NCBI RefSeq assembly: GCF_021295315.1
Contig: NZ_JAIMJA010000021.1
Coordinates: 1-64,000, forward strand
DNA length: 64,000 nucleotides
Reading direction: 5' to 3'
Source: Motilimonas cestriensis
Lineage (GTDB): Bacteria > Pseudomonadota > Gammaproteobacteria > Enterobacterales > CBDFNC01
The notes under the pieces are model-generated. The model saw only the letters and a program-made list of their open reading frames with translations. It was not told the DNA's origin and did no database searches. The position numbers and the translations under genes are program-made. The stretch's first letter is position 1, and each line of letters opens with the position of its first letter. This document shows, one piece after another, positions 36,431-45,871 of this stretch.

Positions 36431-38254
36431 GTGTTAGAAAAATTAAGAAATATCGCAATCATTGCGCACGTTGACCATGGTAAGACAACTCTGGTTGATA
36501 AATTGCTTCAACAATCTGGCACTGTAGTGACCCGTGGCGACGCAGAAGAGCGAGTAATGGACTCGAACGATCTTGAAAAAGAACGTGGTATTACCATTCT
36601 TGCAAAGAACACTGCTATCGAATGGCATGATTACCACATCAACATCGTAGATACTCCTGGACACGCCGATTTCGGTGGTGAAGTAGAGCGTATTCTATCT
36701 ATGGTTGATTCTGTATTGCTTTTGGTAGACGCTGCTGATGGCCCGATGCCTCAAACTCGTTTTGTAACACAAAAAGCATTTGCCCAAGGTCTTAAGCCTA
36801 TTGTTGTTATCAACAAAGTCGATAAGCCAAGTGCTCGCCCTGATTGGGTAGTTGACCAAGTATTCGATTTGTTTGATAACTTAGGTGCAACCGACGATCA
36901 ATTAGATTTTAAAATTGTTTATGCATCGGCATTAAACGGTTTTGCGACGTTAGACCTTGATGAGCCATCAGAAAACATGGAACCTTTGTTCCAAGCTATC
37001 GTTGATAACGTATCAGCACCCGATGCGGATCCAGATGGCGCATTCCAAATGCAAATTTCACAGCTAGATTACAACTCATACGTGGGCGTAATCGGTGTTG
37101 GTCGTGTTTCTCGCGGTAAAGTGAAAGTAAACCAACAAGTGACTGTAGTTGGTGCAGACGGTAAGAAGCGTAATGGTAAAGTAGGACAAGTATTAGGTTA
37201 CTTAGGCTTAGAGCGTCATGACGTTGAAGAAGCGCGTGCTGGTGATATCATCGCAGTATCTGGTTTAGGTGAGCTGAAAATTTCTGACACTATCTGTGAC
37301 CAGAACAACGTTGAAGCCCTACCAGCCCTTACTGTTGATGAACCAACAGTAACGGTAACATTCCAAGTAAACAACTCTCCGTTTGCTGGTAAAGAAGGTA
37401 AGTACGTTACTTCACGTAACATCCTTGAGCGCCTAAACAAAGAGTTAGTGCACAACGTAGCACTGCGTGTTGAAGAAACTGAAGATCCAGATAAATTCCG
37501 TGTTTCGGGCCGTGGTGAACTTCACTTAGGTATCTTGATTGAGAACATGCGTCGTGAAGGTTACGAGCTAGCGGTTTCTCGTCCAGAAGTTATTACCCGT
37601 ATGGAAGATGGTCAACTACAAGAACCTTATGAAACCGTAACGATCGACGTAGAAGAAGAACATCAAGGTTCTATCATGGAGCAAATTGGCTTACGTAAAG
37701 GTGAGCTAACCAACATGTCTCCAGATGGTAAAGGCCGTATTCGTATGGACTTCCTGATCCCGAGCCGTGGCTTAATCGGTTTCCAAACTGAATTTATGAC
37801 GCTAACCTCTGGTTCTGGTTTGATCTACCACACCTTCGACCATTACGGTCCACACAAAGGTGGCATCATAGGTCAACGTAAGAACGGTGTATTGATTGCT
37901 AACGCAACGGGTAAAGCGCTAACTAACGCAATATTCAACTTGCAAGAGCGTGGCCGCATGATGGTTGAGCACGGTACTGAAGTTTACGAAGGCATGGTTA
38001 TTGGTATTCACAGCCGTGAAAACGACCTAACCGTTAACGCCCTGAAAGGTAAGCAGCTAACTAACGTTCGTGCTTCTGGTACCGATGAAGCGCAAGTGTT
38101 AACGCCGCCAATCAAAATGACGTTAGAGCAAGCGATGGAATTCATCGATAACGATGAGCTAGTAGAAGTGACGCCTGAGTCAATTCGTATTCGTAAGCGT
38201 TACCTGACTGAAAACGAGCGTAAGCGTATGTCTCGTGCACCGAAAGATGCATAA
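36431..38254 (+). CDS. typA: translational GTPase TypA/BipA
   Basis: A ribosome-binding GTPase, 607 residues as in E. coli, needed for 50S assembly and stress or cold growth. G1 [10 protein letters not shown]2 ERGITI, G3 DTPGHADF, G4 NKVDKP and G5 SALNG are present, then domain II, EF-G-like domains III and V, and the BipA-specific C-terminal domain with ASGTDEA. GTG 36431 matches the family start ([15 protein letters not shown]); GAGG is upstream. It is divergent from glnA, a conserved neighbour arrangement in enterics too. Confidence 0.97.
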   Translation: MLEKLRNIAIIAHVDHGKTTLVDKLLQQSGTVVTRGDAEERVMDSNDLEKERGITILAKNTAIEWHDYHINIVDTPGHADFGGEVERILSMVDSVLLLVDAADGPMPQTRFVTQKAFAQGLKPIVVINKVDKPSARPDWVVDQVFDLFDNLGATDDQLDFKIVYASALNGFATLDLDEPSENMEPLFQAIVDNVSAPDADPDGAFQMQISQLDYNSYVGVIGVGRVSRGKVKVNQQVTVVGADGKKRNGKVGQVLGYLGLERHDVEEARAGDIIAVSGLGELKISDTICDQNNVEALPALTVDEPTVTVTFQVNNSPFAGKEGKYVTSRNILERLNKELVHNVALRVEETEDPDKFRVSGRGELHLGILIENMRREGYELAVSRPEVITRMEDGQLQEPYETVTIDVEEEHQGSIMEQIGLRKGELTNMSPDGKGRIRMDFLIPSRGLIGFQTEFMTLTSGSGLIYHTFDHYGPHKGGIIGQRKNGVLIANATGKALTNAIFNLQERGRMMVEHGTEVYEGMVIGIHSRENDLTVNALKGKQLTNVRASGTDEAQVLTPPIKMTLEQAMEFIDNDELVEVTPESIRIRKRYLTENERKRMSRAPKDA

Positions 38255-38279
38255 TTAGCGCTAAGCGATAGTGTTTATT

Positions 38280-38308
38280 AAAAACCGACTAATTAAGTCG
38301 GTTTTTTT
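38280..38308 (+). terminator. typA terminator
   Basis: AAAAACCGACT-AATT-AAGTCGGTTTTTTT, 26 bp after typA. Confidence 0.92.
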
Positions 38309-38355
38309 ATGTCTGCTATTCGCCAAGTATGAAAAAGAGGCTAATTCAGTTTAAA

Positions 38356-38382
38356 TAAAAACGGCCTCAGTTAGGCCGTTTA
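38356..38382 (-). terminator. terminator of pbpG
   Basis: On the minus strand AAACGGCCT-AACTG-AGGCCGTTTTTA, about 20 bp after the pbpG stop. Confidence 0.85.
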
Positions 38383-38402
38383 AAGATGAGAAAAAGGACG
38401 AA

Positions 38403-39290
38403 TTAGTCAGCCAATAATTGCGCTAATTGTTGTCGTTGATACTGTTTTGCTGAATTGCTAATGTTGCCGCTGTTACCTGTTTCTAACCATTTTTTAATGC
38501 GGGCCGCGTCGCCAACTGGGGTACGCTTACCGTAAGAATTTAGCATCACCACCACCATTTGTTTACCTTTTAGCTTAGTGACCATGACAAGGCAGCGACC
38601 CGCTTCATTAAGATAGCCAGTTTTACTTAGGCTAACCTGCCATTTATTACCGCGCACCAGAACATTAGTGTTGGTATAACCAAGTACATATCTGGGTTTG
38701 CTAAAGTTAGCTGTGTGAGTGGCTGTGGTGCTGTATTTTCGGATCAGGGGGTAATTATAAGCGGCAGTAACCAGTCGACTTAAATCTCGAGCGGTTGACT
38801 GATTAAGGGGTGACAAACCGGTCGCTTCCACAAACTGGCTACGCTCCATGCCTAGCAGCTTTGCTTTGGTATTCATTGCCTTAACAAAGGCGGTATAGCC
38901 GCCGGGGTAGGTCGCGCCTAATGCCGCAGCGGCTAAGTTTTCTGACGACATTAGCGCCAAGCGGATCGCTTCGCCGCGGCTGATTTGTGAGCCGGTTCTG
39001 ATCCTTGAGTGGCCATATTCAATCAGTGCCCGATGATCTTTAGTGAAGGTGATTTTTTCTTTTAACGATTGGCCCGAATCCAATATCACCATGGCGGTCA
39101 TTAATTTAGTTATTGAGGCAATCGGCATTAGCGTATCAGCATTTTTAGCGGCAATGGTTTTACCCGTTTTGTAGTCGGATACATAGGCACTGACCGAGGC
39201 TAATTGTAATTTGTTCGGGTTGGGCGCTGCGTGTGCCGAAAATGAGAACAGTGAAAATATGCTTAAGCCGATAAACAGATAACGAAACAA
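38403..39290 (-). CDS. pbpG: D-alanyl-D-alanine endopeptidase (PBP7-like)
   Basis: A periplasmic serine DD-peptidase that cleaves murein cross-links. 295 residues with a signal peptide (1-21) and the three catalytic motifs SITK (59-62), SEN (116-118) and KTG (224-226). The short length and absence of a C-terminal amphipathic anchor favour PbpG over DacA/C. A Gln-rich tail ends the protein. Confidence 0.92.
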   Translation of the reverse strand: MFRYLFIGLSIFSLFSFSAHAAPNPNKLQLASVSAYVSDYKTGKTIAAKNADTLMPIASITKLMTAMVILDSGQSLKEKITFTKDHRALIEYGHSRIRTGSQISRGEAIRLALMSSENLAAAALGATYPGGYTAFVKAMNTKAKLLGMERSQFVEATGLSPLNQSTARDLSRLVTAAYNYPLIRKYSTTATHTANFSKPRYVLGYTNTNVLVRGNKWQVSLSKTGYLNEAGRCLVMVTKLKGKQMVVVMLNSYGKRTPVGDAARIKKWLETGNSGNISNSAKQYQRQQLAQLLAD

Positions 39291-39405
39291 GGTGTGCGCC
39301 CCTAGGTTAATAAAACGCTGAGCTTTTCATACTTCAATAAGGCTGACAAGATCTAGTCAGCCTTTGCACAGATTATTTCGTCCCTCGGTGAGCGGGTTTA
39401 CATTT

Positions 39406-40719
39406 TTAACCACACAATGATAGTAACGGAGCTGCGATAGCTTGGTTGGTCGCAACGGGGTGATGACTACGTTTAATGGTCGCGCCCAAAGTGGCGAACT
39501 TTCCGATCAGGTTTTGGTAACCGCGGTCTAAGTGATGGATATCTGAAATTTCTGTGTAATCGGATGCGATTAACCCTGCGAGTATCAGCGCGGCGCCGGC
39601 GCGTAAGTCACTGGCTTTAACCGGAGCACCCGACAAATTAGGTGTTCCGATAATGCAGGCAGTATTACCTTTAACGCGGATATTTGCGCCAAGGCGGCAT
39701 AATTCAGCGACATGCTGGAATCGATCTGGGTAAATGGTATCGGTCACTTGTGAGACGCCCGTTAAGCTCACACACAGCGCCATCCATTGAGGTTGCAAGT
39801 CGGTAGCGAATAGCGGATAGGGTCCGGTTTTAATTGAAATAGGTTGGAGCGCGCGTTGCTGGGCATCAATGGTAATACTGTCATCTTCACAGCAAATCAA
39901 GGTCCCCGTTGCGGTTAAGCTATCGATAAGGGCAGTTAGGTGTGCTGGTTGCACCTGTTTAACGGTCACCTTACCTTGAGTGATTGCACCAGCGATTAAG
40001 TAGGTTCCTGCTTCAATGCGATCAGGAATGGCATCGATTGTTGCAGCCTTTAGTTCTGTCACTCCCTCAATCACTAAGGTACTGGTGCCTTTGCCAAAAA
40101 TTTGCGCGCCCATGGCATTGAGTTGATCCACTAAATTGTCTATTTCTGGCTCAATAGCGGCATTAAACAAACGCGTTGTGCCATCGGCTAATACTGACGC
40201 TAGTAATAAATTGACTGTCGCGCCGACCGACGAGATTGAAAAAGTAAAATCGGCCCCTTGAAGCCTGCCTGCATGGGCGTGAATATTACCGTGAGAAAGT
40301 TCGACCTTAGCGGACAGTGCCTGCATACCAGCAATATGCAAATCCACTGGCCTTGGCCCCCAAGCACAACCGCCGGGCAGTGCAACACTGGCTTGCCCAA
40401 GACGAGCCAGTAACGGGCCAAGTACATAAATGGATGCGCGCATTTTGGTTACCAAATGGTACGGCGCCTGATAACCATCGCACTCCCGGGTGTCAATAGT
40501 TAGGCTTGAGTTTTGATGCTCAACCTTTGCACCAAGATAGCGCAACACCTCTGCCATGGTATTGACGTCATCAAGTTGTGGCACGTTATTGATAATCGAA
40601 ATGCCGCGACACAGTAGGGTGGCAGCCATAAGAGGAAGCACGGCATTCTTGGCGCCGGAAATAATGACATCACCTTGCAGTGATTGGCTAGTGGGTACTT
40701 GATAAATTTCTTTCATCAT
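39406..40719 (-). CDS. murA: UDP-N-acetylglucosamine enolpyruvyl transferase, MurA-like
   Basis: 437 residues with two inside-out alpha/beta domains. SGAKNAVLPLMAATLL contains the conserved Lys24-Asn25, the catalytic loop is LPGGCAWGPRPVDLHI (Cys118, so fosfomycin-type chemistry is possible), and DLRAGAALILAGL holds the conserved Arg. It commits UDP-GlcNAc to peptidoglycan synthesis. It is not in the mla-ibaG neighbourhood where the main proteobacterial murA usually lies, and GCAWGPRP departs from the common GCAIGARP. It may be a second, paralogous MurA. It is next to pbpG on the same strand. Confidence 0.9.
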   Translation of the reverse strand: MMKEIYQVPTSQSLQGDVIISGAKNAVLPLMAATLLCRGISIINNVPQLDDVNTMAEVLRYLGAKVEHQNSSLTIDTRECDGYQAPYHLVTKMRASIYVLGPLLARLGQASVALPGGCAWGPRPVDLHIAGMQALSAKVELSHGNIHAHAGRLQGADFTFSISSVGATVNLLLASVLADGTTRLFNAAIEPEIDNLVDQLNAMGAQIFGKGTSTLVIEGVTELKAATIDAIPDRIEAGTYLIAGAITQGKVTVKQVQPAHLTALIDSLTATGTLICCEDDSITIDAQQRALQPISIKTGPYPLFATDLQPQWMALCVSLTGVSQVTDTIYPDRFQHVAELCRLGANIRVKGNTACIIGTPNLSGAPVKASDLRAGAALILAGLIASDYTEISDIHHLDRGYQNLIGKFATLGATIKRSHHPVATNQAIAAPLLSLCG

Positions 40720-40822
40720 ATTAGCTCTGATTAATTAAACGGTATTAATAACTTAACCCGTTAATCTGGCAATATCTGGGAGCAAAAATGACGAATTGTG
40801 GCAAGTTTTTAAAGCGGGGAAA

Positions 40823-40857
40823 AATTAGCCCTGAGCAGGATGCTACAGGGCTAATTA
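40823..40857 (-). terminator. terminator of the lipoprotein gene
   Basis: On the minus strand TTAGCCCTG-TAGCATCCTGCT-CAGGGCTAATTTTT. Confidence 0.8.
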
Positions 40858-40910
40858 AATCGAGTGTGTGGTTCAAAGGTTAAGCGTGTCGCCTCTGTCC
40901 ACTATCGTGC

Positions 40911-41777
40911 TTAAATTGCTTTCCACACTAAGGCTTCATCACCTAGTTGTGTTGCTAATGAGCGTTGCTCAAAGGTACCATTGTTATCTTCGTCAAGCGA
41001 TAACACATAGCTAGCGCCTTGCATTTCAATTTTAAGGGTACTGTTTTCGCCTTGAATTAATAAGGCTTGCTCTTGCATGGCAAGTGATACTTCACCGTGT
41101 ACGCTATGCTTGATGGAGCCACTGGCTGCCGTTGGCAGTGAGGCACCATTGGCGTAGGCTAATTTAACGTTGTTACTTTCAGTGGTGAAACCACTTTGGT
41201 TTTCTTCACGCTTTAAGTTTTGTTCTGTGGTAAAAGTAGCAGTCGCTGTGTCAATAAATTGCATTGAGAAAGTGCCGTTCAGAGTATCATCTAATGCTTG
41301 GTAATTGTTATTGGTGTTGGCTGCCATTTTTACGTTAAGTGCTTTGTAGCTGATTTTGACGAGCGGAGCGCTTGTCTGTCCCGTCATAGAGAAGTCAAAG
41401 CCACCGTTTAGGGATAAATCATCATTAACTTCACAGCCATGAAAGGTAACCGACATATTGCTGTCGCTGGTCGAGCTGTAACTCATGCTGCCAGTTTGCG
41501 GGCAACTTTCTGAACCACTCGCACTGCGTGCTTGTGAGCTTGTTGCTAGCCCCTGTATTTGTTTAAACAAATTAAACGAACTTGAGCTTAGATTGCCATT
41601 GGTTAATACCGCTTTGCTAAGTGCTTTAGCGTTAGTGGTCGAAATAGTTGCTTTGGTTACAACAGGTGTGGGTTTTGATGTTGCTACATCATTGCCACCA
41701 CCGCCACCACCGCCACATGCAGTTAAAGTGGCTAAAGGAAGTGCGACACAGATAAGCGATTTGTTAATAGATAACAT
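40911..41777 (-). CDS. lipoprotein of unknown function
   Basis: 288 residues. The signal peptide ends in the lipobox LTAC, followed by seven glycines, a common tether in marine gammaproteobacteria. The mature part is Ser/Thr/Asn-rich and beta-rich, with a Cys pair (in ESCPQ and HGCEV) that may form a disulfide. Residue +2 is Gly, so outer-membrane sorting is likely. No family is recognised. Confidence 0.75.
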   Translation of the reverse strand: MLSINKSLICVALPLATLTACGGGGGGGNDVATSKPTPVVTKATISTTNAKALSKAVLTNGNLSSSSFNLFKQIQGLATSSQARSASGSESCPQTGSMSYSSTSDSNMSVTFHGCEVNDDLSLNGGFDFSMTGQTSAPLVKISYKALNVKMAANTNNNYQALDDTLNGTFSMQFIDTATATFTTEQNLKREENQSGFTTESNNVKLAYANGASLPTAASGSIKHSVHGEVSLAMQEQALLIQGENSTLKIEMQGASYVLSLDEDNNGTFEQRSLATQLGDEALVWKAI

Positions 41778-41913
41778 ATTGGAAAGTTCTCAGTTGAAAG
41801 AAAAAAATCCATTATACTTAATGGGATAGCTTTTTAAGTGACATTGTTTTGATTTTATGTTTGATGTCAAAATTTGGCTCATGTTGATGCGTTTGATTAT
41901 TAGGGAGGGGTGA

Positions 41914-42840
41914 ATGCAAAGAACACGCAAGCATTACCAACAACTGCTTGTTTTATACGGGCGACACGTCTTAGCGTTTTTTACTCACCTATTTTATCGT
42001 TCTCGAGAGGATAGGGTTAAAGTCACCGCGGGCTATCTTGCTTACGTCACTTTATTGTCACTGGTTCCGATGTTGGCGGTGGTGTTCTCGGTGATGTCGG
42101 CATTTCCTGTGTTTCAGGAAATGCAGGGATTAATTGAAGATTTTGTTTACAGTAATTTTGTGCCTGCGGCGGGTGATGCAGTGCGGGAAAACCTGAGCGG
42201 ATTTATTGCTAACACCAGCAAAATGACGGCAATGGGGATCGCCGCTTTAATGGTCGTCGCATTGCTGTTGATTTCGGCCATTGATCAAAACCTTAATCAT
42301 ATTTGGCGGGTGAAAAAAAAGCGTAATATTGCCAGCGCCTTTGCGATGTATTGGATGGTATTAACTTTGGGGCCTGTGATCGTCGGCTCGAGTATTGCGA
42401 TGAGTTCGTATGTGGTATCGATGAATTTTATCACCGATCCGGACTTAATTACTCATGGGCAAAAGATGTTAGCGCTGTTGCCGCTATTGATTTCGACGCT
42501 AATGTTTTTAGGTGTTTATACTTTAGTGCCTAATATTAGAGTAAAGGTTCGTCACGCTATTGTTGGCGCACTGGTGGCGGCAATATTGTTTGAGCTGTCG
42601 AAAAAGGGGTTTGCTTTTTATATCACACAATTTCCTTCTTACGAGGCGATTTATGGCGCGCTGGCCGCCATTCCTATTTTATTCGTTTGGGTTTATTTGA
42701 GCTGGACCATCGTGTTATTTGGTGCTGAATTTACGGCTGCATTAGGTGATTATCCCGGCTTAACGGTACTTGATAAAAAGCAGCCAGCGGCGTCAAATGA
42801 TTATGTTGAGAAGCCGCCGATTGAATATAAGGACGAATAA
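41914..42840 (+). CDS. yihY: YihY/UPF0761-family inner-membrane protein
   Basis: 308 residues with about six hydrophobic segments. The N-terminal stretch [32 protein letters not shown] and the later [24 protein letters not shown] are signatures of the YihY (formerly 'RNase BN') family. The function is unknown; the RNase BN name was withdrawn. Its stop overlaps the pip start (TAATG), and dtd follows, an arrangement conserved in Shewanella relatives. Confidence 0.93.
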   Translation: MQRTRKHYQQLLVLYGRHVLAFFTHLFYRSREDRVKVTAGYLAYVTLLSLVPMLAVVFSVMSAFPVFQEMQGLIEDFVYSNFVPAAGDAVRENLSGFIANTSKMTAMGIAALMVVALLLISAIDQNLNHIWRVKKKRNIASAFAMYWMVLTLGPVIVGSSIAMSSYVVSMNFITDPDLITHGQKMLALLPLLISTLMFLGVYTLVPNIRVKVRHAIVGALVAAILFELSKKGFAFYITQFPSYEAIYGALAAIPILFVWVYLSWTIVLFGAEFTAALGDYPGLTVLDKKQPAASNDYVEKPPIEYKDE

Positions 42841-43817
42841 TGAAAACACTTTACCCTAACATTCAGTGCTATGCGCAATACCAAGTGCCTGTGAGTGAAG
42901 CTCATACTTTATACGTTGAAGAATCTGGCAACAGTAACGGCATTCCTGTGCTGTTTATCCATGGCGGCCCTGGCTCAGGCAGCAGTGCTGATAGTCGTCG
43001 ATTTTTTGATCCTGAGTTATATCGAATAGTGGTATTTGATCAGCGCGGTTGTGGCCGCTCAACGCCCCATGCGGAGTTAGAAGATAACCATAGCCAAGCG
43101 CTGGTGGCCGATATTGAGGTGATTCGCCAGTATCTTGGAATTAATGCTTGGCTACTATTTGGTGGCTCTTGGGGCAGCACGTTAGCGCTTTTATACGCAC
43201 AAGCCTATCCTGAGCGGGTAACGGGGTTGATATTGCGCGGTATTTTCTTATCTCGCCAGCAAGATTTTAATTGGTTATACCAACCTGACGGCGGTGCCGC
43301 GCAAGTATTCCCCGATTACTATCAAGAGTTTGCTGCGCCGTTAGGGCATGAATTAGCAACCCAGAATAGGCTAGGACAATACTACTCATTATTAACCTCT
43401 GATAATGAGTTAGAGCGCTTAGCCGCAGCGAAAGCGTGGTGTATTTGGGAAGGGCGCATTAGTACTTTACATGCTAAAGAGGATGTCGCAGACATTTATG
43501 GTGAGCCGCACCTAGCGCTCTCCATGGCGCGCATATCAGCTCATTACTTTATTAATAACAGCTTTATTGAACAGCCGATATTAACGCAAATGGCAAAAAT
43601 AGCGCACTTGCCAGCCATGGTGATCCATGGCCGATACGATATGGTGTGCAAGTTAGAAAATGCCACCAGTTTGGTTGAAAATTGGCCTAATGCGCAGCTG
43701 CAAATTGTGCCGAATGCTGGTCATAGCGCAATGGAAACAGGTATGATTGACGCCCTGTGTAAAGCAACTTCAGCCATGGCTAAAATTATATATGATCGCT
43801 CTCATTCAACGAGTTAG
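42840..43817 (+). CDS. pip: prolyl aminopeptidase
   Basis: An alpha/beta-hydrolase of peptidase family S33 that removes N-terminal proline. 325 residues with the oxyanion motif HGGPGSGSS (41-49), nucleophile Ser110 in [10 protein letters not shown], and late Asp and His in GRYDMVC and NAGHSAME. The ATG overlaps the yihY stop by 1 bp; its end overlaps dtd by 26 bp. It is cytosolic, with no signal peptide. Confidence 0.94.
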   Translation: MKTLYPNIQCYAQYQVPVSEAHTLYVEESGNSNGIPVLFIHGGPGSGSSADSRRFFDPELYRIVVFDQRGCGRSTPHAELEDNHSQALVADIEVIRQYLGINAWLLFGGSWGSTLALLYAQAYPERVTGLILRGIFLSRQQDFNWLYQPDGGAAQVFPDYYQEFAAPLGHELATQNRLGQYYSLLTSDNELERLAAAKAWCIWEGRISTLHAKEDVADIYGEPHLALSMARISAHYFINNSFIEQPILTQMAKIAHLPAMVIHGRYDMVCKLENATSLVENWPNAQLQIVPNAGHSAMETGMIDALCKATSAMAKIIYDRSHSTS

Positions 43818-44229
43818 CAGTGCTAGCGTCACTGTAGAACAAAATATCACCGGAGAGATTGGCCAAGGCTTATTAATCTTACTTGGCGTTGAAAAAGGCG
43901 ATGATGCCGCCAAAGCCAAACGTTTGTGTGAAAAGGTACTTGGCTATCGCGTGTTTAGTGATGAGCAAGGCAAGATGAACTTGAATGTGCAGCAAGTGGG
44001 CGGCAGCGTGCTAGTGGTTTCTCAGTTTACCTTAGCCGCGGACACCAAAAAAGGCACACGGGCAGGCTTTTCTCGTGGCGCCGATCCCGCCGACGCAGAG
44101 CAGTTATATGATTTGTTCTCTGACTATTGCCGTCAAACAGGCATTAACACCCAAAACGGCGTGTTTGCCGCAGATATGCAAGTGCAGCTTAACAATGATG
44201 GGCCGGTTACTTTTTGGCTTCAAGTTTGA
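43792..44229 (+). CDS. dtd: D-aminoacyl-tRNA deacylase
   Basis: Hydrolyses D-Tyr and other D-aminoacyl-tRNAs and Gly-tRNA-Ala. 145 residues almost collinear with E. coli Dtd: [16 protein letters not shown], the SQFTLAAD motif that forms one side of the active site, and [11 protein letters not shown] with the cross-subunit Gly-cisPro motif. ATG 43792 is the family start, inside the pip gene, which suggests translational coupling. Confidence 0.97.
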   Translation: MIALIQRVSSASVTVEQNITGEIGQGLLILLGVEKGDDAAKAKRLCEKVLGYRVFSDEQGKMNLNVQQVGGSVLVVSQFTLAADTKKGTRAGFSRGADPADAEQLYDLFSDYCRQTGINTQNGVFAADMQVQLNNDGPVTFWLQV

Positions 44230-44273
44230 GTGCTGAGTTCTGCGCTATAGTGGCTCAACAATATTGAAGCACG

Positions 44274-45305
44274 TTATGGCACCAGTCCTTTTAAAATGGG
44301 TAGCTTGGCCAAAACTATGGTCGCTAACAGAGATATAGTAAGCACGCAAATGGTCAACGCAGGAATGGCCAACCAGTTGCTAGCAAAAAAATCATAGTAG
44401 CCATTGCTTATTTCTCGTACCGGAATGAGAAACAATGGGTGAATTAAGTAAATACCTAAGCTGTACTTGGATACTAAACTTACCCATTGACGCCACCTTC
44501 CAGTAATACGCTCCCCATAGGTTTGTGCTAGCACAAACAACATACCTGCAATGATCACCGTATTTAGGCTTTTATAGCCCATGAAAAAGATATGATATTT
44601 TCCATGTTCGTGGCTTAAGTGCCAAGTGCCAAAGAAGTTAAAGGCTAGCATCCCTAAGCCTGCTGCGAGCCAAAGTGGCAATTCGGCGCGATTATCACGA
44701 TTGAACAAGTACCAGCCCAGTAATAGATAGCCAGTATAAAGCAGTAAGTTTTGTTGTAAAAAGCTCTCGACTTTTAACCAATTCATTAGTGTCAGCAGTA
44801 GCCAGGCAGCTAGTATTAGTTTGAAGCGCTCTGGACTCATTACTCGTAATAGCGGAATTAATAAAGGGATAACAAAGTACAAGGGAATAAAATCGTAGAA
44901 AAACCAAAGGTGGTACCAAACAGGAGTATTCGTAGCGGCCTCAATTAAGCCTGTGGTTTTATGTGCTTGCCAACCGTTATCAGTAAAGCCGCCGACTAAG
45001 GCATAGATAAGGCTCCAAATTAAAAAAGGAATGGCCACTTTAGCGAGGCGACGATGTAAATAGTAGCTACAATCAAACTCGCGCTTATCTGAGAGGAGCA
45101 AAGCCCCACTAATCAGCATAAACACAGGCACAGCCCAGCGCGTTAGACTGTTAATACCTGCTGCTGCGAGCCATTCCAATTCGGGGATCTGACCATATAG
45201 GTAGCGCCATGGCCCTAAAACATGGATTGCGACCACCGCAAAAGCGGCGCCGCAGCGCAATAAATCAAGATAAAAAATACTTGGACGCATGGCTGTAGCG
45301 GTCAT
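44274..45305 (-). CDS. acyltransferase-3 family membrane protein
   Basis: 343 residues and about ten transmembrane helices. FYLDLLRCGAAFAVVAIHVLG near the N-terminus contains the conserved Arg-x10-His pair of acyltransferase 3 proteins; WAVPVFMLISGALLL and LGIYLIHPLFL are also typical. WecH- or OafA-like enzymes O-acetylate surface polysaccharides. The acceptor is unknown. It stands alone. Confidence 0.88.
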   Translation of the reverse strand: MTATAMRPSIFYLDLLRCGAAFAVVAIHVLGPWRYLYGQIPELEWLAAAGINSLTRWAVPVFMLISGALLLSDKREFDCSYYLHRRLAKVAIPFLIWSLIYALVGGFTDNGWQAHKTTGLIEAATNTPVWYHLWFFYDFIPLYFVIPLLIPLLRVMSPERFKLILAAWLLLTLMNWLKVESFLQQNLLLYTGYLLLGWYLFNRDNRAELPLWLAAGLGMLAFNFFGTWHLSHEHGKYHIFFMGYKSLNTVIIAGMLFVLAQTYGERITGRWRQWVSLVSKYSLGIYLIHPLFLIPVREISNGYYDFFASNWLAIPALTICVLTISLLATIVLAKLPILKGLVP

Positions 45306-45368
45306 AACTTAACTCAATTTAATGGCTGGAAACGAAAACTAGAGCCTCAATTTTAACCCATGACCGAA

Positions 45369-45683
45369 TTATCTTGTTAATATTTCTACTATTTCACGCG
45401 TGTTTTTGATTATCTTAACTACATCGTTTTCGATCTCCACCCATTCATAAATATCGTCTTTTTTGCCCGGACGTTTAATGCCATAGTGATATAGATCAAG
45501 GTCAAGAATCTCGCCTCGGCGTAGTTTTTTTTGCCAGCCGGGAGGCAGCTCGTCACCTCGAGCGACTTTCTTTTCAAGTCCCGGCGGTAGGCTTTTTTCA
45601 TGCTTGTCATTTTTTGCCTGAGTGAACCCGACAAAAGACAGCGCGACGATAAGCGTAACAAAGCGCATTTTTATCATATTCAT
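45369..45683 (-). CDS. small periplasmic RcnB/CigR-like protein
   Basis: About 104 residues. A signal peptide (to about 22) is followed by the repeated pattern LPPGLEKKVARGDELPPGWQKKL, characteristic of the CigR/RcnB-type 'anti-virulence/nickel' families. The C-terminal part is a short beta domain (DDIYEWVEIENDVVKI). ATG 45683 (MNMIKMRF) is taken as the start with GAG 7 nt upstream; a TTG four codons earlier exists. The function is inferred from the motif only. Confidence 0.7.
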   Translation of the reverse strand: MNMIKMRFVTLIVALSFVGFTQAKNDKHEKSLPPGLEKKVARGDELPPGWQKKLRRGEILDLDLYHYGIKRPGKKDDIYEWVEIENDVVKIIKNTREIVEILTR

Positions 45684-45871
45684 AATATAGCTCAACCCTA
45701 TTGAAAGAAAGGCCAGTACTCAGTGCCTCTACCTTGAGAAAAGCATGGCATAGCCGCACGCTTTGCACGAATTAAACTTGTTTAATTTTATATCCACTTG
45801 AGCTGCAACCATTTTGCGATAACATAGTCTTAATCCATCGTATCGATGTTTTTCATAACGAGGTTTGCTCT

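Noticed and set aside
36090-36458. 122-codon minus-strand frame between glnA and typA
   Set aside because: No ribosome-binding site or family resemblance, and it overlaps the start of typA antisense.
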